This document shows, piece by piece, positions 1-13,060 of a stretch of DNA of 64,000 nt (its first letter is position 1; every line of letters starts with the position of its first letter). A program made the translations under genes and the position numbers. The notes beneath the pieces are model-generated. The model was not told where the DNA came from, did not search any database, and saw only the letters and a list, made by a program, of their open reading frames with translations. This DNA is from Myoxocephalus aenaeus (lineage: Eukaryota > Chordata > Actinopteri > Perciformes > Cottidae), in assembly GCA_038501785.1 (NCBI GenBank), contig JBAMJR010000071.1, positions 379,501 through 443,500 of the forward strand, given 5' to 3'.

Positions 1-493
1 GATTCATGTGTTAAAGCTGCTTCTTTCTCCTGACCACCAGGAGGGTGATTCCTCTGGTTGTATAGAAGTATATGTTTCATGTGTTAAAGCTACATTCTCT
101 CTACTAACCACCAGGGGGCGACTCCTCTGGTTGTATAGAAGTCTATGCTTCATGTGTTAAAGTTGCTTCTTTCTCCAGACCACCAGGAGGGCAACTCCTC
201 TGATTGTATAGAAGTCTATGCTTCATGTGTTAAATCTGCATTCTCTCTACGGACCACCAGGGGCGACTTATCGGGTTGTATAGAAGTCTATAGAAAATGA
301 CTCTACTTCTCTCTTGATGTATTCCCTCAGTAAACATTGTAAACATGACTTTATGTCTCAATCTCTAGTTTCAAGTCTTCTTCAATACAGCATGATGTTC
401 ATTTAGTAAATTATTGTCCATTTAAAGTCAAACAGACCATAAAGAAGGGTATGCTTTAAGGGCGGGGCTACCTACCTTGTGATTGACAGGTCG
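1..493 (+). repeat. R73 cassette copy A: four 73-bp units plus conserved tail, cut by window start
   Basis: Four units of about 73 bp carry the core ccaccagg near 34, 105, 178 and 252. The cassette tail follows (about 285-493), with the GTAAACAT and AGTCAAACAGACCATAAAG segments, a gggcgggg GC box and TGATTGACAG at 480-489. This is a dispersed non-coding family; no coding capacity is seen. Confidence 0.85.
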
Positions 494-900
494 CTACTAC
501 GGAGTTGTCCTGTCTGGGAGTTGTGTGTTTTTGTCTCACAACTTTAACCCTTTCATGAAATTGTAACCTTTTGGTCACCTAAAAATGTCTTATTGTGTTC
601 AGTGTTTTGTTGTACTTAGCTCCACCCTCTTGTGTAACTTACGTTTGCAAATAAACAAGAAGACAGTGGCCAAAAAGCCGGTAGTCTACAAACACAGGAC
701 TTTCATCAAGGAGTCCGCTGTTTGTGTTCCATGTGAAACCAAAATAAATGTTTACTTTGTTTGTAACCAAATGTAAACTCTTACTTTACAATTTTGTTTG
801 CGGTTGTTACGTTATTCCCGTTGTCATTTTAACACCATCCAGGATCTTTTGTCTGACCTTAACCAAGTAGTTTCACATCGTTAACCGCTTGGCATTGTGC
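494..900. repeat. Copy of dispersed 'AACCAAGTAG' teleost repeat
   Basis: From about 660 the sequence contains acaggactttcatcaagg, tccgctgtttgtgttcc, tgtgaaaccaaaataaatg and ccttaaccaagtagtttcac. These landmarks recur, in both orientations, at 2100-2420, 9590-9820, 16900-16985, 34190-34460, 41560-41830, 49070-49215, 52060-52440 and elsewhere. The family is not named here; some copies have a tRNA B-box-like ggttcgnntcc. Confidence 0.6.
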
Positions 901-2099
901 ATGTCTGCAAGCGTAGAGAGTATGATATTAATATATGTTTCCATTTAAGGTTCCCTGTGGTTTGTAGAAACAATGCCAAAGGAAATTACATTACATACTT
1001 TCATGAAAGACGGCGTATGCATACATGCATTGATGGTGATACCTAGTTAAGCTAGTCAATACACGGTGCTGGGCAGTGTCCTCCTGGCAGGTGGAGGTGT
1101 TACGGAAGTTGATGGGGAATTAGGGAAGTGAGGAAAATTGAAAAGGAGTCTTGAAGGTTGCTCCTCGTGATCGGAAAGGCAATTCCAAACCAACATAATT
1201 AAGGCACAACAATGCAATAACTGTCATCTCATTACAGAGAATAATAAAATTCACATCACATTGTCACTCTCACAAAATGCCAACTTCAGAGGCGCCAACT
1301 GTGATCATGCAGCCAATCCTTCCCTCTTTAATAAGGAAATTACAATGGAGCTTTAGGTGGAGGCCCATCTGCTGAGACTTCTTATCTCAGAGTCCTCTCC
1401 GTCACTTTATGAGGATCGGGTGAGATAAGAGGATGAAGAGGTGTTTAGTTGGTATCCTGACTGTAATTAAAAGCATCTAAATAAATATGAATAAAGGTGG
1501 GGAGGGAGGGGGGGGACTCTGTGTCTGTGAGACTTTATTGTTATTTTACAAATGAGTTTTTCTGGGTTTTTATTCTTTGCATAATGTATTTTTCATACTT
1601 CCTTTTACAGATTAAAATAGACTTGATAAAAGCACAGTTTATGGATTTGTCTTGTGCGTTTAAACATGCAACACACAAATACACATGAAGATGATCATTT
1701 TTTGTTTTTCATAATTTGCTTGAAGAAAACCAGGTTGAATAATATTCTATTATTCTCCTTATTGTCAACAAATCTTATGATTAAAAAAAACAAATTAACA
1801 ATGAATTAATCCTCCTGATGTTCTTATTACTCTGTGCCACATCATTTAATGGTTGTTTCTTCATTATGATGAACATGTTTACTTTCCTGCTCCTGTAAAT
1901 ACTCACCAGAGCACCAAATGTGTTTTAATCCGCAGCTGAAAATAGTCCCAGTATGTGTTTGCTAAGCACACATAAGTGTTTGTCGTAGCGATCGTAGCTT
2001 TACGTATGAAAATGTATGCGCTGTGAATGGGAGATATTTCATTAAAAAAAGCAAGTTATTATGAACCAGGAATTGTAAAGTGTGCGAAAATCCACAAAA
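901..2099. other. Intergenic, AT-rich, nothing recognised
   Basis: I see no gene or named repeat. There are only short ORFs without codon-like structure. Confidence 0.6.
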
Positions 2100-2420
2100 C
2101 GTGGTGGGAATGTAAATGAATGGATCAAACCAAAAAACTTAATTGCACCCAGGTGACTGTTGTTGGTGTGAAACCAAAAGTAAATGTTTATTTATTTGTC
2201 ATGGAGCTTTCGTACTTCAGAAACTGCACTTCCATAGTTATTTTAACCCAAACCACGATTTAATTCCTAACCCTAACTAAGTATTTTACAATACGTTAGG
2301 ATATTTTCTTAAATCTAACCAAATAATGTTGTTGCATAAACCAAACTTGGGTGTTTACTATAAAGACAGAAGTTTATTTATTTTTTAAAACACTGTATAA
2401 ACGTAATAAGTGGAAATTGT
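2100..2420 (+). repeat. Copy of dispersed 'AACCAAGTAG' repeat
   Basis: It contains gtgaaaccaaaagtaaatg, ttttaacccaaaccacg and taaccctaactaagtattt in the family order. Confidence 0.6.
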
Positions 2421-2963
2421 GTCACTTGACTTTTGTAGGAAAACACACAAACAATAACTTTTGTGAAAGATATACAAATTGTTGAATGAGGACTCATTGA
2501 ATAGTCACATTTTTTCCGACATACATCCAAAACAAGTACCTAGTATTGCATCGGAGTCCCAGAAATTGGTTAGAACGTCTGCTATTTTTTAATATACCTT
2601 CACAGTTGGACAGTTGGTTTTGCTCTGCAAATGTTATGTAAATAATCTAATGTTCAACTACATTTTTGTGTTTGTCGATTCAAGTTAACCTGAGAACGAC
2701 GAGGCCTAAAAACACTGTTTGTGTGTCGTACACAACGTCGTGGAGCGCGACGTGGACGCTGATGAGCGGTTCAGATGATTCTGTCGAGGCCAAATGGAAG
2801 AAACCTTTTGAGGGCGATGCAGCAGCAACATGACGAAGTTCTGCTCTGAGAGAGGCTCATGGAGAGAGGATAAAGGGCAGAGGGGGAGGGGAGACACGCT
2901 CTCTGTGAGCACATACAATTTAATTATGGCTGCAATCAATCTGATTTACAGGCAAACGGGCGT

Positions 2964-2964
<1 letters not shown>

Positions 2965-3048
<84 letters not shown>
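2965..3048. repeat. (CA)n microsatellite, about 84 bp
   Basis: An uninterrupted CA run. A second CA run is at 3146-3198 and a short one at 3490-3510. The ORFs across them (THTH/CVCV) are artefacts. Confidence 0.97.
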
Positions 3049-3050
<2 letters not shown>

Positions 3051-3143
3051 CAAGTGCAACCAAATCTCTCTCTTTATTTAGCAAGATGAGACTTTGAGAG
3101 AGTTTTTTCCTCTGGTTTAATATCATAAAAGCACAGACTGAAG

Positions 3144-3202
<59 letters not shown>

Positions 3203-3209
3203 GACTCCC

Positions 3210-3432
3210 ATTTCTTGACCTTTGGGGACATTACATTGACTCGCATTAATTCCCTGAAGAATTACCCTAACCCTAACATTAACCCCGGCCAGCCTAAACT
3301 AGCCTTATACCAAGTCTTCAACCTTTTAAAGTCATGATTGCGTTATGGGGACGTGCATTTTGTCCCCATAAGGGAGGCGAGTCCTCACAATGTGACTGTG
3401 TAAACAGATGCCCCCAGAAGACAGGTAAAACA
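3210..3432 (+). repeat. CA-associated 'TGGGGAC' repeat, copy 1
   Basis: Landmarks are ttggggacatta, ccctaaccctaac, gcgttatggggacgtgc and ttttgtccccataag, followed by tcctcacaatgtgactgtg. It lies between CA runs, as do the other copies, and serves as an empty-site comparison for the hAT insertion in copy 2. Confidence 0.75.
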
Positions 3433-3705
3433 CACATTCAACGACACACACACATACATCAATATACATCTCTTCCAAAATGTGTTGGACACACACACAC
3501 ACACACACACTGTAGTGTTTTCATGACTTTTGGGGACATACATTGATTGCATTCATTTCCTGGAAACTTACCCTCAGCATGACATTAACTGCTACCAGCA
3601 TAAACTAACCTTAAGTCTTCAACCTACAAAATAATGATTGCGTTATGGGGACGTGCATTTTGTCCCCATAAGAAAGGCGAGTCCTCACAATGTGACTGTC
3701 TAAGC

Positions 3706-4624
3706 CAGACCTGGGCATCTTATGGGCTCTCACAGTCCGGCCCGCGTGAGGTCAATCAAAAATGAAAAATAAATAAATAAGGCGCACGCCATGAATGCAA
3801 TACAAACGGCACTGCTTTTACTTTGAAGGCGATTTATTTACGTGTGCTTACGCAGCCTCACGACGGGCAGCGTTGCCGACTTGGAGACTGAAGTGAAAGC
3901 GTATTGTTCTGCAGTTTCTGTCCTCAGAGCAGCGGGTGCTGCCGCGAGAGCCCCGCCTCCCGAGGAGCCTCGCTGCAGGCTCCGCCTCCAGATTGAAAAT
4001 TAATCGCGCAAAGCCGCCGCGGATCTGACCTGCGGTCTGATCCACTATGGCAGAGCACTTTAAGTCAGGATCACTTCTGGATCTTCACTCTTCTCTCAAA
4101 GAGGAGAACTTTCCTCACATGAGGAGGCCTGCTCAGAAGATGTTGGTTCTCTTTGGATCTACCGACATGAGAACAAACATTCTAGTGATGAAGGTCAACA
4201 GATCAGATCCTCTCACTGATACCTGTCAGCTGTCCTTCACATCTCCACCTCATTCCACCAGACTTCATGCTCTTGCTCAACACAGACTGGACTTTTCTCA
4301 CCGAGTAAGAACAACTGAACTGGAACACATCAAAATCACTGATTGCTTTTGTTTAAAGTTAATAAATTGCATAAATTACATATTTAAGGTAAGGTTTAAA
4401 AAAATCTTTAAAAATGTAATTACATTGTTTTACTTATATTCATAGCCTTATTGTAACAGTATTCTTACCAGTAGCAGCTCAAAACCATACAATTCACAGT
4501 TTTTTAATAAAGTAATAACATTAATATTGAGTTAATTGAATTAAATTCAGACTATTGGTTCGGCCCTCCACAACGGTCCAAATGTCTCATGTGGCCCCTT
4601 GGGAAAATTAATTCCCCACCCCTG
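3706..4624 (+). mobile_element. Non-autonomous hAT-type transposon, 919 bp, with 8-bp target-site duplication
   Basis: The left end is CAGACCTGGGC and the right end is CCCCACCCCTG, which as reverse complement reads CAGGGGTGGGG. These short imperfect terminal repeats are typical of Charlie-like hAT elements. The flanks are gtctaagc (3698-3705) and gactaagc (4625-4632), an 8-bp duplication matching at 7 of 8 bases. The interior encodes a decayed transposase tail near 4047-4300 and is otherwise non-coding. The paralogous repeat at 3395-3432 shows the site without an insertion. Confidence 0.85.
4047..4310 (+). pseudogene. hAT transposase C-terminal remnant
   Basis: The reading frame shows LKEENFPHMRRPAQKMLVLF followed by GSTDMRTN and a region rich in SDPLTDTCQL. 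This resembles the dimerisation-domain end of hAT transposases of the GTF2IRD2/ZBED-related type ('...A.k...lFGSTy.CEq.FS.MK'), with the conserved Cys-Glu and Phe-Ser residues lost. It has no ATG-proximal domain or zinc finger and is non-functional. Family placement is by eye. Confidence 0.55.
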
Positions 4625-4721
4625 GACTAAGCAGATGTCCCCACAATATGGGTAAAGCAGACCTAATCTACATACAGCTCTCCCAAGGGACTAAAAGCAA
4701 ATAAAATGTTTTGGACTGATT

Positions 4722-5245
<524 letters not shown>

Positions 5246-7369
5246 AGTGTGATATGGATCAAGGCTATTACATGCAGGAAATCCCCCCCTGGAGGGAAAT
5301 GTACTGTGTAAAGGAATGTAATACTATGTCAATAGCAGCAGAGCAAACGGGACTACAGACGAAATAACGATAATGAATACGAGGAGCCAGCTGTGTGTCT
5401 CCACACGTGTGAGTGTGTGTGTAGGAGTGTGTAGTATCAGGGGTTCGTCGAGGGGTGTTTGTTTGAGCTAGTTGGACGGGATGAATCCAAAAGCTCTTTA
5501 ATTTCTTCCAATAAAACCACGAAGCATAGCGTGATAATACAATTAGTGCGGTTCTTATTTCATTACATGCTGATCGGACCACATGATATTGAGCAAAATG
5601 GTAATTATCACCTTGTTAAAGCGTCCAAAAGCGGGTTTTGATTGCATTAAAAGCAGAAACAGATGTTTTATTTGGCAAAATGTACTTTTAAAGAGTCGTA
5701 ATCACGTGAAGGACAACGGGTTCATGCTGCTCAGTACGCGTCTCGCTTCACTGATTATTAAACTTCATCGACGGACCCATGTCACATTATCAACAACTAA
5801 TCTGTGTTGAAATCATAGAGATAAAAAAAATAAGCCTTGACAAAAAAAATATAAATATATTTAAAATAAGCATCCATTAAAAAATCCTTTAAAATGTTTT
5901 ATTTTAATAAATATTCAATGTGTGTATTCCATGTTAGGGGTTACTAAGTATGTCAATAATATAATTAAAAAAGATTCAATTCCTACAGTAGCGTAATCAA
6001 GTTATAGTTGGGCTAAAAAAATATTGCTATTTGTGATTTTTAAGAAACTAGAAGGGGAGGCAACTGACAGAAGAAGTATGGAAATACGCATTAAACTCAA
6101 AATATATGTAAGTGTCAAACAGAAGACATGTTACGAAGTTGAGTATTTGTTGTGTTTTGGTTGATTTGGTGGTTTTTGTATTATTTTAATGCAATCTGAA
6201 TTATCTTTTGCTCGTTTGCAGTTTTGATTTTGTTACTTAACTCTTTTTTTGGGGGGAGGGGGGTCAATGAAGCACGATGTCCATCTTAATCTGTTTGGAT
6301 TATCGAACACTTTGACGGTCTAATTAAACTTGAAATGATCCCTGCAGAGTCCAGGAAGCAGCGGGGCCAATGAGGAAGACCTGAACCCACCAAGAGTGGG
6401 CAGAGTGGGAAGAGTGGGATGCGCTAAGCACTATGGGATGTGGCCATGCCCATCGTTATGTCCGCCTGTACCGTAAGTGGGACGTAGTTATTTTACCTTT
6501 ACTGGAGAAAAAAAACAGAAAACCAATTCCAAACATCTTTTCCATTTCCTCCCAAAATGAATGAATTTGTTAAAAAACTACTTTTCTGAATATAAATGTA
6601 ACTTCACGAAGACGTGATTGAGCATGATTTCCACACCCAATAAACAGACCGACTTCTCTTCTTTCCCTCTTTTCATCGTATTTACCCAAAGTCGGGATAC
6701 TTTTCCTCTCTTTCTCACAGCTTTAAACATTTCTGTTTAAATAGTTGTATCTTTGTTTGACACAGTCAGCGTGTTTCTTCCTCCTCCTTTCGTGCTCTTA
6801 TCTGTGGAGTGGCGTCGCCCCTGGCCTTGTTTCATACAGTCTGTTCATTACACCGTGTACGGCTATCGACTGGCTGACTCACGCCGCTGGCAGGTGGAAA
6901 CCCATTCAGCAAAAATGTGGCAGCAAAAAAAGCCAGGTAGGTTGCCATGGACACTGCACCGGTTAGTTGTGCTGAACCGATGAAAGTACTTTTTCCGGAA
7001 GGGGGAGGTAAATCTGTTTTTTTGAGATAAAGAGTCTTTAGGGTTTTTACAAGCGCATTATCTCATTTTTACTGTTTGTTGTTTGACCAGCTTCCCTCCC
7101 TCCTCCTCATGGGACAACACAGACGTTACACGTCGAAGCCGTGAGTTCGAACACCGGGGCCACGAGATGCTTTTGTGTGCCTGCGAGATTGATTCTGTAC
7201 TGACGTTTTAAGTGAGAAAAAACGACACACGGCTGCAATGTGTTGTTTTGTTGGTTGTAGCAGGCTGCGAGAAAAAGAGTGATGGTTTTATAAAAGGTGC
7301 TCAATTCTATTGTCACCACATGGCTCTCAACCTGGAGACGGCTGCTGGAAGCTGCTGGTGCAACCCAGT
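5246..7369. other. Intergenic, nothing recognised
   Basis: AT-rich sequence with short ORFs only. A tRNA-B-box-like gagttcgaacacc at 7142-7154 probably belongs to a dispersed repeat; there is no cloverleaf. Confidence 0.55.
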
Positions 7370-8152
7370 GAAGCCAATGGGGAAGTGTCTTAAAACGTGC
7401 ATTCTCTCTCCTGGCCACCAGGGGGCGACTCCTCTGGTTGTATAGAAGTATATGCGTCATGTCTTAAACCGTGCATTCTCTCTACTGACCACCAGGGGAA
7501 GACTCCTCTGGTTGTATAGAAGTATATGCTTCATGTCTTAAACCGTGCATTCTCTCTACTGACCACCAGGGGGCGACTCCTCTGGTTGTATAGAAGTATA
7601 TGCTTCATGTCTTAAACCGTGCATTCTCTCTACTGACCACCAGGGGGTGACTCCTCTGGTTGTATAGAAGTATATGCTTCATGTGTTAAACCGTGCATTC
7701 TCTCTCCTGACCACCAGAGGGCAAATCATCTGGTTGTATAGAAGTATATGCTTCATGTGTTAAACCGTGCATTCTCTCTCCTGACCACCAGAGGGCAAAT
7801 CATCTGGTTGTATAGAAGTATATGCTTCATGTGTTAAAGCTGCATTCTCTCTACTGACCACCAGGGGGTGACTCCTCCGGTTGTATAGAAGTATATGCTT
7901 CATGTGTTAAAGCTGCATTCTCTCTACTGACCAGCAGGGGGTGACTCATCTGGTTGTATAGAAGTCTATGCTTCATGTGTTAAAGTTACATTCTCTCTCC
8001 AGGGGTGACTCCTCTGGTTGTATAGAAGTCAAGTCTTCTTCAATACAGCATGATGTTCATTTAGTAAATGATGGTCATTTAGAGTCAAACAGACCATAAA
8101 GTAGGGGGCGCTTTACAGAGGAATTGACCCCTGCTGGTCAGTAGAAAGAATA
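7370..8152 (+). repeat. R73 cassette copy B: about nine 73-bp units, damaged tail
   Basis: Units run from about 7395 to 8028. Cores near 7414 and 7560 read ccaccagggggc and two near 7708 and 7783 read ccaccagagggc; the last unit is truncated. Proximal sequence containing gtgaagccaatgggg matches the proximal end of copy D, which defines that side of the family. The tail lacks its first part and stops after ACCATAAAG. A stray unit fragment in the opposite orientation lies at 8127-8152. Confidence 0.85.
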
Positions 8153-8276
8153 CAAGTTTAATTAAGACCTTGACTCTCTGCTCAGGCAGACGTTACTCCA
8201 CTATATCTTTAGAAATAAAGTTATTTGCTGTTGTATTAAAGTTGAGATTATTTTTTTATTTTTGCAGATGTCATAG

Positions 8277-8520
8277 AGAAAAGACACATCAGAATCAGAA
8301 TCAGAATCAGAATCAGCTTTAATGGCCATGTCAATTTTCACATACATGGAATTTGACTCCGGTTTCACTGGCTCTCGTACTTTTTTCCACACACAATATA
8401 CAAGATAAATATAAAAATATAAAAAGGACATTAAAGACAGTAGTAAAACAACAAAAAAGTGCAGATAGTGCAGATGCACCAGAAAAGTAACCTGATACTT
8501 GAACAGCGAAATGGAAAGCA
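8277..8520. repeat. Dispersed retroposon-tail-like repeat with (AGAATC)n
   Basis: Four to five agaatc hexamers are followed by agctttaatggccatg, ggaatttgactccggttt and ends such as gtgcagatagtgcagatg. This matches a common teleost dispersed sequence of the 'AATCAGAATCAGCTTTA...GG' type. The family name is uncertain. Confidence 0.6.
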
Positions 8521-9999
8521 TTCATTTTGATGTGGTTATGACATATAGTGTTTAATAACAAGTCAGATTGTCTGCAGGGAGGAAGATCAATGACGGATGG
8601 ATTTTTATTTATTTTTTCAAATAAGGTAGAGTTATTGCTGCCACTTACCATCGCATTGCTCCTCCAGAGAGGCTATAATGAGAAATCAAAAGGCTCAGTG
8701 GAAGAAGTGTCACACTGTGTGTTGACTAGACATGAATAAATAAATGTCATCTGAGGTGGGAGGAAGCAATAAAATGCCACAACACTCTGTAAACTTGTCA
8801 CACAATCCTGAGAATATTCACATCGGCGTATAGTTGATGAAAGTTCATTTTACTTTTGTCAACGTTTTGGAAAATTAGCTGACAAATTAAGCCACATTTG
8901 GAAAGAGTTGACGTTAAATGGGTTACTGGTGCACAGATGAGGAGCAAAGTTGCATTAATTAAAACTTGTTTTAGCTACAACCCCTCAAATTATTATTGTT
9001 TTGTTCGCTAAAGAGCACTAAAACAAAGGCTTTTAGATTTTATTTTTGCTTTGTGGAGCATTTAGCAGCAGTTGGTGGAGACCCAAACAGAGATAAAAGT
9101 AGAGTCAATATTAGACTTAACATTTTTCAAGTGGCCTGAAATATGATCCCAGCAGCGTGTTACGGCTTGATAACAGGCTAACAGGCTCAAGCTGCCATTT
9201 TGTTTCACTTCATTACATTCATTCATTAAAAAAAAAAAAAACATGAGTAACCAGATAGTCTGACAATCTCATTATCAAACAGATGGATCGTTCCATTCGA
9301 TCTATATGGGGGTGCTGAATGTCTGATCTTACATAGAATTGTTTGGTTTCTCCCAATACATCATGGTATTGTAGCCTATTTTTTTGGTATAAATATCAGC
9401 CGTTTAGTATTATTGTTAATAAAAATGCAATCGATCTCCTTGAATAAATCACTACAGTCAAGCACAGTAACGAAATATATATTATATATAGGCAAGACTT
9501 GACCAATCAGATTCTTGGTCAGGGACACACCTAGCCAGTCGGTAGAGAATAGTCAACAAAGACGATGTATCCTCATCGAAGGGAAAAGTTACTTAACTTT
9601 AGGATCGTGCTTTGAGTTAAAATAACCACTGTCGGCAAGTTACGTGACCAATACATCTTTCACTTCTGTCTTGTTGTGGGATAACAGCTGTGTCCTGCAG
9701 GGGGGATCTGTGTGTTGGACCGATCCACTGACTACGATTTACCGGCATTATTTTCTCTTCGCTGTGGCTCCGAGCGCTGGATGACGAGGGAGGTATAGCT
9801 CCAAGCAGAGGCAACTTTATCTCATTGCAAATTTAAGAAGTGGGCATCGACCATTCTTACTCCCACACACAGAAGGTCTATTGTCTCTCTCACCAATTAG
9901 GGAATACTCCCGAGCTTTGTGTCCTAGACAAGGGTTTCACACAGGTGAACTTCTTACAAACACAGCTTTATGCCACCTTCTTCCTGCTTAGCTGATGCG
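8521..9999. other. Intergenic; mostly unrecognised
   Basis: No gene is seen. 9590-9820 holds a decayed reverse-oriented copy of the AACCAAGTAG family (aaaataaccactgtcgg, aagttacgtgacc). Confidence 0.5.
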
Positions 10000-10201
10000 T
10001 GGCTGCAGAGGAGAGAGAGGCGGCGTCGGGGGAGGAGGAGAGGGGGAGGAGAGGGAGGAGAGGGGGAGGAGAGGGAGGAGAGGGGGAGGAGAGGGAGGAG
10101 GAGAGAGGAGAGGAGAGGAGAGGAGGAAGCAGAGCAGAGCAAGTTGAGGCCTCGCTCTGGTTCCTCCACTTGTCCCACTGGGCTCTTTAAGAAGCTCAAG
10201 G

Positions 10202-10266
<65 letters not shown>

Positions 10267-10394
10267 TAAGGAGCTACTTAAGGGCACTTGAGCTTTCCCA
10301 CTAGAACACTTGTTATAGGCTCTGAGCACCTCGTCCTGCAGCTGGGATCACAGTCTTCTTCTGAGCAGACAAAACCAACACAGGAGGTGTAAAT

Positions 10395-10446
<52 letters not shown>
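10000..10446. repeat. Purine tract and two (CA)n microsatellites
   Basis: 10005-10135 is a nearly pure G/A tract on the + strand (gaggagagggggaggag repeats). CA runs follow at 10204-10264 and 10397-10446. The Glu/Arg/Gly and Ser/Pro/Leu ORFs over this region are low-complexity artefacts. Confidence 0.9.
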
Positions 10447-10448
<2 letters not shown>

Positions 10449-10767
10449 CCCTCAGAGAGAGGCATTCCTTCGCTGGCAGCAGCCTTACGTCTTCCTCGTC
10501 TTCGTCCCTGAATGAGCGGCGGTCCGGTCGGGGCTTTCGTCAGCCGGGGTGGCTGCACGGGGCGCCCGAGAGAAAAATTAAAACTCAATTATGTTTTCAT
10601 TTCACGCTCTTTTATTGGGCCCCGATGATAAAGAATTTTTAAAAAAAGAAGAAGGGAGAGGAGAAGAAGGGAGGACGGATGGAGGAGGAGGCTGAGGGGA
10701 GGAGAATACAGAAGAGGCTGTAACTGTTAACTCCTCCCTGATGATCTTCTTTTATATCATACTACTT

Positions 10768-10805
<38 letters not shown>

Positions 10806-11532
10806 TCATTCTCTCCCTGAAAAATAGCCATAAAGCCAGCCAGGACATTAAGATGAGATATTAAGGCCATGCACTCCTACGCGCTGATAATGAAAGTAAT
10901 GTATAGTCGTACTTTTTATGTTTCTCCGTTGAAGGACATTATTCAAATGTTTACTGTGCATCTGTGGTTCACAACCTTTACTTTGGGGTCTGAAGTGCCT
11001 CCAACAGCCCCGACAGACGCTCCAAATGTGATTATTTGAGTTTAATTGAATATAAAAAGTGCAAATTTGTCACATAAATGTTTTCATACAATTGAACTGT
11101 CGTAAAATGAATCGTAAAAATGCTCCATACGGAATAAGTTCTAATAATCTTTGTTTTTTTAATGATATAAAACAGTTCCTCATCACTTCACCTTAACCAG
11201 AGCTCTTTTAATTCTTCACTCGACGCATATCACATGTAGAATAATGTCATTTTTTAGATAAATGTAAACATTATTCAGGATGTGGTGGTGAAGTTTGCAT
11301 TCTCTTTTGGATATTCAAGGTGTTTAGTGCTCATACTTCACACTAGTTTTCACACACTCAGTCAGAACAAGTTCAGGTGAGTTTTTACTATTTAAATATG
11401 TATTTGTACTCCATCTCTCCTCGTATTCCCGGGCAGAAGTATCTGGTCGGGATTCTCAGCCGCACGGCGGTGATGAAAAAAAAAGCACACAAACACACAC
11501 TGTAGAACACATAAACTACCGTTGAGCATTGT
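10447..11532. other. Intergenic; (TG)n at 10772-10804, otherwise nothing recognised
   Basis: A purine-rich patch at 10630-10710 precedes the TG run. No gene is seen. Confidence 0.6.
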
Positions 11533-11577
11533 CACACACACACACACACACACACGCACACACACACACACACACAG

Positions 11578-11626
<49 letters not shown>

Positions 11627-11815
11627 CTCCTGTTGCCCTGCAGTCTGTGGTAATTGATTGATTGTACAAGAGAACACAACAGACACAATTAGTTCACCCC
11701 GGTCATCTCGTTAGTATTTCCCTGGGGACCCTGTCCACATGTTAGACACACACTTGTTCACACACACACACACGCACACACACCTACACACAGACACACA
11801 CACACAGAGACACAC
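11533..11815. repeat. Interrupted (CA)n microsatellites
   Basis: CA runs with CG and GA interruptions occupy 11533-11620, with shorter ones at 11745-11815. Confidence 0.9.
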
Positions 11816-13058
11816 TATTCCTTTCCCCTCCTTTTCCCCTGTTTTTTATTCCTCTTTCACATCCCTCTTTCCAATCATACTCAAGGCTCTGACTTCTGCC
11901 CTTCCCCTCCTTTAACCTCTTGACCCCGCCTCACCTTCGCCCGTCCGTCCGTCAATCAATCACCCAACACCTACCCATCCTTACCTTCCCCTCCGCCGCT
12001 GTCGCCGGACACTTTTAATTACGGCGAGTTAAAAATTACGAGCCCGGGACACCGAGTCGCTGCTTTAATTGCCTTGTGTTGTAATTCTGGACAGAGGAAA
12101 AGGGGGATGGGGGACAGAGAGAGAGCGAGAGAGAGAGAGAGAGAGAGAGATTGACTTTCAGATGACCTCCTTGATCAATCGACGGCCAATAGTGTAGCAG
12201 AGCGCTGCGGCTGTTTCCTCTCACAACATCCAATAAGACACACGTCTGAACCGGCCGTGCAGCGGAGCAGGAAGGAGTCCGAAAAAAACAGAAACGAGTC
12301 AGCGATTCTGGGCGGCGATGTGTTTTTTCTTTTCTTTTTCTGGTCAGATGACTTAAATAATGTCTGAGTTTAACAGACTTCAACGTCTTGTTCTGCGATA
12401 TAAAATAGGTCAGTAAACGCCCCCTCTGGTGAATTTAGAAGCTTTTAAGTGTCTTTAAATAAAAGAGTCTGAATGAGATGACTAAACGCTAACCGCTAGT
12501 CCTCCTTTAGCTTCCTGGTGGAGGCGGGAAGTCATGTGACCAACTGGGCGCAACCGATACTCATTGGCGATCATCGATGATCCATGTTGTTGAGTCGGAA
12601 CATATTTGTTGACAGCGGCATCAAAAACATCTAAATGTTATCAATTTTTACTTTGTTTTTGTTGTCTGAACCGTTTTCTGATAAAAAACACACAATTTAA
12701 AGGAATTAAAAGATTGAATTTGTCTTATTGTCATCAGTAGTTTTAATGATATATTAAAAGTGGCTTAAAGCTAACTGTAAACAACTCAGAATTCATCTCT
12801 AATATCTATTTATGTTACTGTGAAAAACACTTTACAAGATAACAAGTGAACACATCACGATAACTTTATAGGTTTCCTTCGCCCTGAACGCATCATAATG
12901 TAACTGAAGTAACCTCCGTATGTTAGCTGGTGCTGCTAACGTTAGCTAGCTCTTCTAAACTGTGTGATTAATTAAACCAGTGACCCCGATGTCGCTTGTT
13001 TACTTTAGCTTTTTACTCGCATGGTGTCCACTTCATAGTATCATCGCACTCATCGTAT
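11816..13058. other. Intergenic; (GA)n at 12115-12150, otherwise nothing recognised
   Basis: A short GA microsatellite lies between unrecognised sequences. There is no coding signal. Confidence 0.55.
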
Positions 13059-13060
13059 TA

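Larger units (their letters stand above)
3525..4700 (+). repeat. CA-associated 'TGGGGAC' repeat, copy 2, split by a hAT element
   Basis: The left part (3525-3697) parallels copy 1 through caatgtgactgt. The right part resumes at 4633 with agatgtccccac and continues into a CA run (4723-4768). The intervening 3706-4624 is a DNA transposon. Confidence 0.75.

Noticed and set aside
2830..3246. THTH/CVCV ORFs over CA runs here and elsewhere
   Set aside because: Dinucleotide microsatellite translations.
3262..3276. Telomere-like ccctaaccctaac (also near 52030)
   Set aside because: Only two units within a dispersed repeat; not an interstitial telomere array.
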